Source: a virus. From it: a DNA stretch of 41,174 nucleotides. The stretch spans positions 1 to 41,174 of IMG/VR virus record IMGVR_UViG_3300035698_010134; one strand, written 5' to 3'. Shown here in pieces: positions 1-6,959 of the stretch. Numbering within the stretch: position 1 is the stretch's first letter; the number at the start of each line of letters is the position of its first letter. The position numbers and the translations under genes were made by a program. The notes beneath the pieces are model-generated. The model was not told the origin of the DNA and searched no databases. It saw only the letters and a list, made by a program, of their open reading frames with translations.

Positions 1-1
1 C

Positions 2-583
2 CTGTGGTGTGTGCTGTTAGCAACCCCGTATCGTTGTTGTTTCTGGCGCAGGCCTGCTAATGTTGATTTAGACCAGTTATACAAAGATCACTGGCATAAA
101 CCAGATCGCAAACGTTGGGCTTATACTGAAATCTCAGAAGATAATGTTAACACTGCTAACCAATCGTTTCTATATCCAGTATTCCTATATCATAATTCTA
201 ATTCTATCGAACAATGGCAGCAATCGAAATTTAAAGTAGTAGTATACACTGATATTATAACTCAATCTGCAATGAGTATCGAGAAACAAACCAGTTATGG
301 TATCACATGTAACGATTATACTGATATAGAATCTGTTTCTGTCAAATTAGCCAATATGACCCCAGTAATCAAGTACAAAAATCAATCAGTGTCCAGCTGG
401 CATGCAATCACTGTGGACTTTGAAAAGGCAGACTTGGTGGTACGATTACAAGATATAGTACAGACCGATGGCGAGGCGTTGCTCGGCCCATTAGGGTATA
501 AAGCAAATCAGCGTACTCGAGATTTTACCAAACACTACCTAAGTCAGCATTCAGAGTACACTCGACGATTGTTATTGCGATGA
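2..583 (+). CDS. Hypothetical phage protein, 5'-partial
   Basis: The reading frame is already open at the left edge of the window, so the true start probably lies outside. The first in-frame start-type codon is a GTG at 11, which would give 190 residues. I do not recognise the family. The protein is soluble-looking, rich in Tyr, Ser and Asn, without membrane segments, and has a basic C-terminus ending in RRLLLR. Its stop overlaps the next start by four bases (ATGA), so it is translationally coupled to the gene at 580. Its place next to virion-type genes suggests a structural or assembly role, but this is inference only. Confidence 0.6.
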   Translation: MWCVLLATPYRCCFWRRPANVDLDQLYKDHWHKPDRKRWAYTEISEDNVNTANQSFLYPVFLYHNSNSIEQWQQSKFKVVVYTDIITQSAMSIEKQTSYGITCNDYTDIESVSVKLANMTPVIKYKNQSVSSWHAITVDFEKADLVVRLQDIVQTDGEALLGPLGYKANQRTRDFTKHYLSQHSEYTRRLLLR

Positions 584-1164
584 CCTTATATCATTACCCA
601 TGCTCTGGCGAATCACTGCTTCATCATTATAACGATTATCAGTTACTGGAAATCACCAACGACATAAATATCTCAGTAAACAGTAGAATTCTAGTTTGTA
701 GTTTGCCATTGCAACTTGCTATAGCTATAGACGAACATGATTGGATTTTCCGTTGGTTTAATCCGGACGTGTACTTCAATCATGAATTCAATAGACTGAT
801 ATACGAGTTCCGATATTTAGCGCCAGAGTATGTTCCTAACGGAATCTCTGATTTTTTCAGTAAACGAATTCCTAGGATAATCATAAATGAAATCATGAAA
901 GATCCCAAAAGATGCTTACGATTCTTAAAGAAAGACATGCGCTATATAATAGACAAGTATTGCGCCCATTTTGGAGTTGATTATAATGATCGCATTATCT
1001 TTCATGGGTACCTTTCGCCGATAAATATAAGAGATCACGATGTAATATACTTTGATCAGACGTTGACAGAGTTGTTACAAAAACATGATGCTGATGCTAT
1101 TAGATGGTTATCAAATCATCCCACAGTAGCCAATCTAGGAGTGCACCTTGATACTGACCGATAA
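580..1164 (+). CDS. Hypothetical phage protein (194 aa)
   Basis: An ATG overlaps the previous stop (ATGA), giving a 194-residue product. No family is recognised. The sequence is rich in aromatic residues, Asp and His, and carries a basic central patch around residues 100-125 (KDPKRCLRFLKKDMR). It has no signal peptide or membrane helix. It sits in a tightly coupled cluster with its left neighbour and the Dps-like gene, so it is probably co-transcribed with them. The coding call rests on the coupled start, uninterrupted length and phage-like packing; function is unknown. Confidence 0.65.
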   Translation: MTLYHYPCSGESLLHHYNDYQLLEITNDINISVNSRILVCSLPLQLAIAIDEHDWIFRWFNPDVYFNHEFNRLIYEFRYLAPEYVPNGISDFFSKRIPRIIINEIMKDPKRCLRFLKKDMRYIIDKYCAHFGVDYNDRIIFHGYLSPINIRDHDVIYFDQTLTELLQKHDADAIRWLSNHPTVANLGVHLDTDR

Positions 1165-1594
1165 CCTCAGAACAGCCATGGCGAATACTTTTCAGATGTA
1201 CTATCGAGCGTATTCCTGTTATTGGAACAGTCAAGGAATTCATTTTTACAGCGTTAGACTTTTTCTTAAAGAGATGTACACCGATTTGTGGGAGACCGTA
1301 AACGGATTAGCCGAACAAATCAGAAGTTTAGATACGTCAGTACCGGGCAGCATCAGTCGATTGCTAACGTTTTCTACAATCGAGTGCGACCAGTCTAGCA
1401 GAAAGCAGCCTGTGGATATATTAAAAGGTCTATTAGACGCGAACACTCAGGTCATCAGCAGTTTAGAACTCTCACTAGAAAGCTCTAGAGAAACTAATAC
1501 TCATAACGTAACGCACTATTTAGAAGAACGTCTCGCAAATCATGCTAGGTATAATTGGATGATCAAGGCCACTTTACATGGAATCAAGAAATGA
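1148..1594 (+). CDS. Dps/ferritin-like protein lacking canonical ferroxidase ligands
   Basis: The 148-residue protein follows the Dps pattern: helix A with an aromatic-rich xYWNxxG motif (residues 24-30), a helix ending in GLAEQIRSL (53-61), a P-G-S segment, and a C-terminal helix with HARYNWMIKATL. Dps proteins form 12-mers that oxidise iron and shield DNA. Compared with E. coli Dps, the ligand positions appear changed: His of the HWN motif is Tyr25, the second His is Arg37 and Asp is Asn52, with only the Glu (Glu56) kept. It may therefore be a structural or DNA-binding member and not an iron oxidase. The start is a TTG overlapping the previous gene by 17 bases; ATG at 1178 would clip helix A. 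Confidence 0.68.
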   Translation: MILTDNLRTAMANTFQMYYRAYSCYWNSQGIHFYSVRLFLKEMYTDLWETVNGLAEQIRSLDTSVPGSISRLLTFSTIECDQSSRKQPVDILKGLLDANTQVISSLELSLESSRETNTHNVTHYLEERLANHARYNWMIKATLHGIKK

Positions 1595-1803
1595 AGATAA
1601 GAGAAATGACCGAAGGTGTTGGTAGAATCACCCCACAAAACACCACAGCAGATGTAGGACCAGATGCCATCGTGAAACAGGCCGCTAAATTAGGACTCAA
1701 GGTCGATCGAGATGGCCGGCCACCTCTTCTTCATAAATCCGCCCCCAGAAAATCATCACCCAACACCCTTGATAATATGGGAATCTACGGCAGTTCGCAG
1801 TGA
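1591..1803 (+). CDS. Small protein with MKIREMTEG N-terminus
   Basis: This start is chosen because the ATG overlaps the Dps-like stop (ATGA) and gives a 70-residue protein beginning MKIREMTEG. That N-terminus resembles the short leader on other products here (MKISELLTES at 4168) and recalls the capsid-targeting peptide of T4 internal head proteins. The rest is Pro-, Lys- and Gly-rich, hydrophilic and probably disordered. No enzymatic motif is visible. A longer reading from 1555 exists but would overlap the Dps-like gene deeply. A small virion-associated protein is a plausible reading, not a demonstrated one. Confidence 0.55.
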   Translation: MKIREMTEGVGRITPQNTTADVGPDAIVKQAAKLGLKVDRDGRPPLLHKSAPRKSSPNTLDNMGIYGSSQ

Positions 1804-2138
1804 AATATTCCACCGTACGAATAACGATATCTGCTAATAAAAAAGAAGGGCGGCGTGATCCTTCTTATCAACTGTATCTAGACGGGCATTTGATCATCGA
1901 GCGACAATTTTGGCCTCGATCGCCACTGTATGACATAACTGAAATGCTTACCATGCTGAATGATGGTAATAGTCACACAATTCGAGTACAAGACGTATTT
2001 CCGGATGACGGATCAGTGAGAGTCGAGAAAGTACAGGTGATTGATGCCGATACTGGGTTAGAGATACCAAACAGCGTATCTGGGTTGACAGAAGGATGCT
2101 CCTATATTAATATCAAGTTGACAGAGTCAGTCAGTTAA
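1800..2138 (+). CDS. Hypothetical protein (112 aa), GTG start
   Basis: A GTG start overlaps the preceding TGA (GTGA), giving 112 residues. The sequence reads as alternating beta strands (VRITISAN, YQLYLDGHLIIERQFW, HTIRVQDVF, VRVEKVQVIDADTG, YINIKLTESV), so it is probably a small beta-sandwich. No signal peptide or catalytic motif is evident. It ends the first coupled run, with about 80 bases and a candidate late promoter before the next gene. A structural or decoration role is possible; function is unknown. Confidence 0.6.
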   Translation: MKYSTVRITISANKKEGRRDPSYQLYLDGHLIIERQFWPRSPLYDITEMLTMLNDGNSHTIRVQDVFPDDGSVRVEKVQVIDADTGLEIPNSVSGLTEGCSYINIKLTESVS

Positions 2139-2186
2139 CATGTCACAAGTGTTATCTAGACTCTTATGAAGATCTTGCTGGTTGCA

Positions 2187-2194
2187 GATAAATA
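2187..2194 (+). promoter_or_regulatory. Candidate late promoter, GATAAATA
   Basis: GATAAATA lies 27 bases before the ATG at 2222 and is followed by AACACG. The T4 late promoter is TATAAATA at -10 with no -35 element. The same octamer stands before the genes at 37273 and 39698, and the first two copies extend to GATAAATAAACxC. The octamer is observed; promoter function is inferred. Confidence 0.45.
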
Positions 2195-2221
2195 AACACG
2201 TTAATTGGAGATTCTTAGATT

Positions 2222-4168
2222 ATGAAAAAGTATAACGTAACGGTTACTGCACTCGATGGCGAGACTGTTCAACTATCACACCGACAGTTTAATTTGATCG
2301 AAGCTGAAAAATATGGTCAGAGTTTGGTAGATCAGGGCGGTTATCGGTCATATCAGTTACATGAAGAAACTGGTCTGGTTAAACACGCAGAATACAAGGG
2401 CTATCACTTGTGCAGTCAGGAAGGTCGAGACAGCAAGGGATTTCCGGCACCGGAGTTTGGTATTTGCGACGAGAACGACAGAGTTTTGATTCGAAATACT
2501 CAGAACGTATCTAGTGAAGACACTCCTGTCCAGTATGTTAATTGGTTTCATAGAGTAGTAGACCATTACTCTAGTGAGAATGATATTCATGAACAAGACA
2601 TGGATTTACCAGAACAAATGATGAGTTTCGTCGGTCGAGGCAAAAAGGGCGGCGGGTATATTATGAAGGTCGGTAACGGTTCTGAAACACTGTTTTGGGG
2701 AGAGACTAAAAATCCGCTAACTGGGCGAAAAATATATCTGTGGAATACCTTTACCGCTGGTGGTGACGTACCTATCACAAGCAAAGCTACTCTATTCAAA
2801 AGATACAACAAAGGCCAAGCAGTATTTAACGAAACCGCAGAGGTTCGTGGTCGTAATTTACTAAACATTTTCCGTCAAGGAATTATCGACGGTGCTAAAG
2901 AACAAGCATTACAGAAAATCTCCAATGAAAAGGTTGATGACTATAAAAGTAAAATTGGGTTAGCCGGTTCTCTTAAAGAAGTCATTGAAATCTTAAAAGA
3001 CGCACAATATATGGGCCACCTTTCAGAGTCAGCTATGATTCGAGAAGGCCTAGCCTCTGATGCACGCCGAGTTGAAGCTGATAATGAAGTTCAAATGGCC
3101 CGGGGCGAACTATATCACATTGCGCAAGACGCTATTCAGTTGCATCAGCATCTAGGTACGATTGATCCAGATACTGATCTTGAATATTGGGTCACCAGTA
3201 AAATTACACAAGCAAAGACTCATCTGTCAAGTGTAGCAGATTATATGGAATATCAGTCAGCAGAAACCCAGTTACCAACAGAAGATCCCGTACTGTCAGG
3301 TACGTTTGAATCGAGCAAGCGATCAATAAAAGAAAACGACGAAAATAAAAGCCAAATGACAGAAGACGGGACGCGCAGGCGGTATCTTAACGGCAAACGC
3401 CTTCACAAAGACCGCCCATTAGTAGTACAATATAAAAAGAATAACCAGGTCGGTACTACAGGTAAAAGTTCAAACAAAGGTGTAGCAGAATCAACTGACA
3501 GAAACAAGGGTGTGATTAAAGCATTCGTAAATGCAAAAAGACTTGCCGGCTGGAGTGTCTATTCATCAAGAATAAACGACAACCAGCTTCGACTGGAATT
3601 TGATCGAGATGGTATGGAATTTGAAATCAATGGTCGAGGCGGCCGTTGGGAATTATTCTCAAAAGGTCCTACACTCAGTGGTCAAGGCGAAATGTTCTCC
3701 AGTCTTGATGATGCGTTTGAAACAGCCGTTAGCACTAACGAGAACACTGCTGGTGCGGTGGCCGGTGTTGCAATGCCCTTGGGTAAAACCAGAAAGCGGG
3801 CGAACATGTTTGAGAATGACAGAGATCGCGCTGAGAATTTGTTGAGAAAACTGCTAGACGAATACAACGCTATTATGGCTGGTATGAGCGACCGAGACGA
3901 AGGTGAGGTAACTGATGAAATCGAAAAGATATGCGACGAATATGATCTAGACCCTGAGGATTATTTGAACGAAACTAAGAAGAAAAGAGTTAATGAAGAT
4001 ACCGAGCGAACTTATGTAGCAGTGCATGCGAAAAAAGGCAAGACCGAAGTAACTGGATCTAGCAGCTATGATGCTGCTAAGAAGGCCGCTGCTAAATGGA
4101 AACTTAAAAGTACAGCCGGTATTGACGTACACGTAACTGACCGTCCGATATCAACTGCGAGTTTATAA
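2222..4168 (+). CDS. Large virion/head-type protein of marine T4-like phages
   Basis: The 648-residue protein is preceded by a good ribosome site (TTGGAGA) and the GATAAATA box. Three parts are visible. The N-terminal third is a mixed fold. A central helical module (about residues 268-345, with EVQMARGELYHIAQDAIQLH and WVTSKITQAKTHLSSVADYM) resembles a module recurring in structural proteins of marine T4-like phages. The C-terminus (about 595-648, YVAVHAKKGKTEV and SSYDAAKKAAAKWKLKS) resembles another recurrent small domain. Residues about 350-440 are charged and probably disordered. These recognitions come from family memory, not a search. The gene overlaps the next start by one base (TAATG). 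A head or virion-associated role is inferred. Confidence 0.65.
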   Translation: MKKYNVTVTALDGETVQLSHRQFNLIEAEKYGQSLVDQGGYRSYQLHEETGLVKHAEYKGYHLCSQEGRDSKGFPAPEFGICDENDRVLIRNTQNVSSEDTPVQYVNWFHRVVDHYSSENDIHEQDMDLPEQMMSFVGRGKKGGGYIMKVGNGSETLFWGETKNPLTGRKIYLWNTFTAGGDVPITSKATLFKRYNKGQAVFNETAEVRGRNLLNIFRQGIIDGAKEQALQKISNEKVDDYKSKIGLAGSLKEVIEILKDAQYMGHLSESAMIREGLASDARRVEADNEVQMARGELYHIAQDAIQLHQHLGTIDPDTDLEYWVTSKITQAKTHLSSVADYMEYQSAETQLPTEDPVLSGTFESSKRSIKENDENKSQMTEDGTRRRYLNGKRLHKDRPLVVQYKKNNQVGTTGKSSNKGVAESTDRNKGVIKAFVNAKRLAGWSVYSSRINDNQLRLEFDRDGMEFEINGRGGRWELFSKGPTLSGQGEMFSSLDDAFETAVSTNENTAGAVAGVAMPLGKTRKRANMFENDRDRAENLLRKLLDEYNAIMAGMSDRDEGEVTDEIEKICDEYDLDPEDYLNETKKKRVNEDTERTYVAVHAKKGKTEVTGSSSYDAAKKAAAKWKLKSTAGIDVHVTDRPISTASL

Positions 4169-5100
4169 TGAAGATAAGTGAATTACTAACCGAATCTAAT
4201 ATTAACGAAGGGGGCAATATATTCAAAGACACCCCTACGGTTCGCATCAACAGAGAGCATGTGGTTCCGACCGTCAAATGGCTCGAGAAATACACCGGAT
4301 TACCATTAGTCGATAATATGATGGGTAGTACTGGAAGAAAACCCACCAGTGGCGATCTTGATTTAGCAGTTGATGTGAACAACATTAGCAAAGATGAGCT
4401 GGTATCTCGCCTCCAAGCACTCGCTGGAAAGATAGGTTTAGATCCTAAAACCAGTGTAGTGAAAAGTGGAATCAGCGTTCATTTCTACACACCTATATCT
4501 GGTAGCGAAGGTTACGTTCAAACCGACTTTATGTTCATGCCTGATGTAGAATGGGGCAAGTTTCAAATGAGCGGTGACAGTGGTAAGTTTACCGGAGCTG
4601 ATAGAGCAAGAGTGCTAGCAAGCATTGCTAAAAGCCGAGGCTTTAAGATCACCGGAGCTGGTATGATGGCACGAGAAAGCGGTAAGTTCTTTTCTAAAGA
4701 TTTGGACGATATTGCTCGTGCTTTGCTTGGTCCCGGCGCGTCTGGAGACGATATTTGTGGAGTAGAAACCATGGTCTCTGCCCTTCGAACCAGCAAAGAC
4801 TCAGATGCTAAAACCATTCTGGCACAGGCTGCTGAATCATTATCACAGTATAATGTCAATATACTAGAAAGTAAGAGAAAATCACTAATTATCGAAAAAG
4901 AAGGCGGTATGAGCGACAAAGAACGTAAAGCCTACAACCGCAAAAATGGATCCAATCTAAAACGAGCACAGCCGGGCGGCGGCAAACGACGAACCAGCTA
5001 CTGCGCACGAAGCAAAGGGCAGATGGACATGCACGATATTGATTGCAGAACTGACCCAGACAAACCAATATGTAAAGCAAGAAGAGATTGGAACTGTTAA
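4168..5100 (+). CDS. Nucleotidyltransferase-like protein with Cys-rich (DUF6321-like) tail
   Basis: The 310-residue protein has three parts. Residues 1-10 (MKISELLTES) look like a head-targeting leader. Residues about 15-220 carry MGSTGRKPTSGDLDLAVD (51-68), which fits the nucleotidyltransferase-fold signature of a Gly-Ser followed by paired acidic residues on a strand (DLDLAV). A third acidic residue is plausible in QTDFMFMPD. The last 65 residues (MSDKERKAYNRKNGSNLKR to the Cys-rich end DWNC) resemble the small basic Cys-containing domain I know as DUF6321. Possible roles are nucleotide transfer to a nucleic acid or protein, perhaps as an injected protein. Its start overlaps the upstream structural gene. 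The substrate is unknown. Confidence 0.55.
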   Translation: MKISELLTESNINEGGNIFKDTPTVRINREHVVPTVKWLEKYTGLPLVDNMMGSTGRKPTSGDLDLAVDVNNISKDELVSRLQALAGKIGLDPKTSVVKSGISVHFYTPISGSEGYVQTDFMFMPDVEWGKFQMSGDSGKFTGADRARVLASIAKSRGFKITGAGMMARESGKFFSKDLDDIARALLGPGASGDDICGVETMVSALRTSKDSDAKTILAQAAESLSQYNVNILESKRKSLIIEKEGGMSDKERKAYNRKNGSNLKRAQPGGGKRRTSYCARSKGQMDMHDIDCRTDPDKPICKARRDWNC

Positions 5101-5122
5101 TTAATCAAAGAGGACACTATCA

Positions 5123-5785
5123 ATGACTGACAATACTATCTACATAAGTTTTCCAGGCGCCGTTCTGCCTGGCGGACACCTAATCGGACAAGTCGTGTCG
5201 CACCTTAAATTTCACACGCCAGTTAATATAGACAGCAATGGCAGTTGTCATGACAAGAACCATCACATCAATCTATACCCAGATGCTAGTTATGATGCTT
5301 CGGTGATTGATACCGATGATGACATCGTTTTAGTTCATTGCGAGGATTTACGTCCTCTGATCGATACTGGTAACCCTGTAATTTATGTAACAGTCGACTC
5401 TAGTGAAGCTGATGAGATTATTCGTCGATTAGAGAAAAAAGTAGATCTGCGAATGGTATTAAAACATCAGAAAGAATACGAATACATTAAAGGCAGTGAC
5501 TGGGTAGAATTTGAAGAACTAACTGAGCAGTTGATTAATACCTATGCGGAAGAACTACAGATTCTAAATCAGAGATTTATTCACAGTTGGACCTATTTGC
5601 TGCCATCAGTGTATGATAAATCAAAAGTGCTAGAAATCAAATTCAGTGAGATAGGCACTGCTGAAATGGTCTTCAAGATACAAGAATTTCTTCGATTAAC
5701 TGACAACATGTATCCTAGTTTATATCAACGGTTGGTTGAATACCGATCTAAGAATGCGGTTAACTTAGCAGAAACGGCCTCTTGA
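5123..5785 (+). CDS. Hypothetical protein (220 aa)
   Basis: The gene starts after a clear ribosome site (AGAGGA). The N-terminus (IYISFPGAVLPGGHLIGQVV) resembles a beta strand followed by a glycine-rich turn, and the last third (KVLEIKFSEIGTAEMVFKIQEFLRL) resembles the C-terminal region of P-loop sulfotransferase-like proteins common in marine phages. No complete phosphosulfate-binding loop is visible, so that assignment is weak. A cytosolic globular protein is expected. Four bases separate it from the next gene, so the two are probably co-transcribed. Confidence 0.55.
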   Translation: MTDNTIYISFPGAVLPGGHLIGQVVSHLKFHTPVNIDSNGSCHDKNHHINLYPDASYDASVIDTDDDIVLVHCEDLRPLIDTGNPVIYVTVDSSEADEIIRRLEKKVDLRMVLKHQKEYEYIKGSDWVEFEELTEQLINTYAEELQILNQRFIHSWTYLLPSVYDKSKVLEIKFSEIGTAEMVFKIQEFLRLTDNMYPSLYQRLVEYRSKNAVNLAETAS

Positions 5786-5789
5786 TAGA

Positions 5790-6374
5790 ATGGATAAGAG
5801 ATGGGTCGATCCTGAACGACAGAGATGGATATGGCGACATGCTCAATCATTCGTACCATCACAGAGGTTTGCCGAAAACTTTGTACGACATGTTTCCCAG
5901 ATACATTGGTTAGATCGGACGACTAATCCCAACTTTGAGCGAGACTTAGCTCTCGCTGCTGAACTATTCTCTCATAGCTCTCTACATAATCGATTAGATT
6001 ATCCCAAACTGTTGAAAGCAATAGCGTATCCGATAGCTATGAATCAGTATTCTTTAATCGGTGACAGTTTTATGAGTGTGGGTTTCTTTAACGCTGAAAC
6101 TGAAAAACTCTGGTTCAGAAGCAACACTATTGTAACTGACCCAATGATTTTACGGTCGGGTAATCGAGGCTGGGTCGTCGACTCTGTTTCGACTAATGGT
6201 AGAGTGCGAGATGTGGTTGCTGGTATTACTCTGTGGTGTCAGAGAAACCGCGTTCCTGAGACTCATTTGGATTTCATTCGATGCTACCCGAACGGCGAAG
6301 AGCGAGTAAATCGCTGGAGTTTGAGATATCGGAAAAAATATGCCGACCGTATGCGATCAATTGAGAATCCATAG
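5790..6374 (+). CDS. Hypothetical protein (194 aa), Arg/Trp-rich
   Basis: It begins four bases after the previous stop and ends just before a sigma-70-like promoter. The protein is rich in Arg, Trp and aromatic residues (PERQRWIWRHAQSF, ENFVRHVSQIHWL) and is predicted soluble, with a mainly helical first half and beta strands from about residue 95. I do not recognise a family. Position immediately before the replication block and after virion-type genes gives no firm clue to function. Confidence 0.6.
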   Translation: MDKRWVDPERQRWIWRHAQSFVPSQRFAENFVRHVSQIHWLDRTTNPNFERDLALAAELFSHSSLHNRLDYPKLLKAIAYPIAMNQYSLIGDSFMSVGFFNAETEKLWFRSNTIVTDPMILRSGNRGWVVDSVSTNGRVRDVVAGITLWCQRNRVPETHLDFIRCYPNGEERVNRWSLRYRKKYADRMRSIENP

Positions 6375-6381
6375 TCTTTTA

Positions 6382-6411
6382 TTGACTTAGACGCCCGTTG
6401 GTTGTTATATT
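6382..6411 (+). promoter_or_regulatory. Sigma-70-like promoter before dsbA-like gene
   Basis: TTGACT (6382-6387) and TATATT (6406-6411) are separated by 18 bases, followed 24 bases later by the ATG at 6436 with an ACAGGAGA ribosome site. This matches a host sigma-70 early or middle promoter and would drive the DsbA-like, polymerase and methyltransferase-like genes. Confidence 0.55.
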
Positions 6412-6435
6412 GAAAAGATATCAACAGGAGAACTC

Positions 6436-6714
6436 ATGAGTCGAAATTTTACCGCCGATCAAATCAAAAAATTGGTTCAGTTAATACGAGAAGGAATGGC
6501 AGTCAGGCAAGAGACAGAAGATTTAAATGCTGGTCTTAAAGATACAGTGAATGCAGTAGCCGAAGAGATGCAGATTAAAGCCAGCATTATCAACCGAGCT
6601 ATCAAGATCGCGCACCGTGGTGACGTTACTACCCACAGCGATGACCATGAAACTCTAGAGAGTATTCTTATAGCAACCAAATACAAAGAGGTTGACGATG
6701 ACAACATCAACTAA
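6436..6714 (+). CDS. dsbA: DsbA-like double-stranded DNA-binding protein
   Basis: The 92-residue protein has the layout of the phage T4 DsbA family: an N-terminal helix (FTADQIKKLVQLIREG), a helical middle (LKDTVNAVAEEMQIKASIINRAIKIA, read as two consecutive helices) and an acidic tail. In T4, DsbA binds double-stranded DNA and modulates late transcription; it is unrelated to the thiol oxidase of the same name. Length matches the family (about 90 residues). It is the first gene after a sigma-70-like promoter and overlaps the next gene, upstream of DNA polymerase. Assignment is by pattern recognition and could be confirmed by a profile search. Confidence 0.65.
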   Translation: MSRNFTADQIKKLVQLIREGMAVRQETEDLNAGLKDTVNAVAEEMQIKASIINRAIKIAHRGDVTTHSDDHETLESILIATKYKEVDDDNIN

Positions 6715-6958
6715 CTCAGTTCCTCGGACAGCTACTGATTTACTGGGTAACCAGTTAACTGTTGGCTCGTATGTTGTTGGTGGAGGTGGTAATAAACACA
6801 GTTTAGCCGTGTATCAGATTATACGCTTTACTCCAAAAATGATATACTTACAACCGTTAGGCAAAAACAATGGAAAGAAATACTTGCGTGACAATGAAGT
6901 AGCCGTCATATCCGATGAGGCTGCTACTGTATACGCATTAAGGAAAGGGAGCAACTGA
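6698..6958 (+). CDS. Small conserved hypothetical protein (86 aa)
   Basis: An AAAGAGG ribosome site (6685-6691) favours ATG 6698 over the in-frame TTG at 6692. The product starts MTTSTNSVPRTATDL and reads as a small beta-barrel (LTVGSYVVGGGG, LAVYQIIRFTPKMIYLQPLG, KYLRDNEVAVIS). The pattern of strands with a glycine loop resembles SH3-like or KOW-like small domains in T4-like phages, but no family is certain. It ends two bases before the proposed start of DNA polymerase, so the two are likely translationally coupled. Confidence 0.6.
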   Translation: MTTSTNSVPRTATDLLGNQLTVGSYVVGGGGNKHSLAVYQIIRFTPKMIYLQPLGKNNGKKYLRDNEVAVISDEAATVYALRKGSN

Positions 6959-6959
6959 T

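Noticed and set aside
4563-4919. A 118-codon minus-strand frame within the nucleotidyltransferase-like gene
   Set aside because: Low-complexity Ser/Leu/Ala translation, no ribosome site seen, and it lies wholly inside a better-supported plus-strand gene.
5123-5785. Calling this gene a sulfotransferase
   Set aside because: Only the C-terminal pattern is suggestive; the phosphosulfate-binding loop is not there, so it is left hypothetical.
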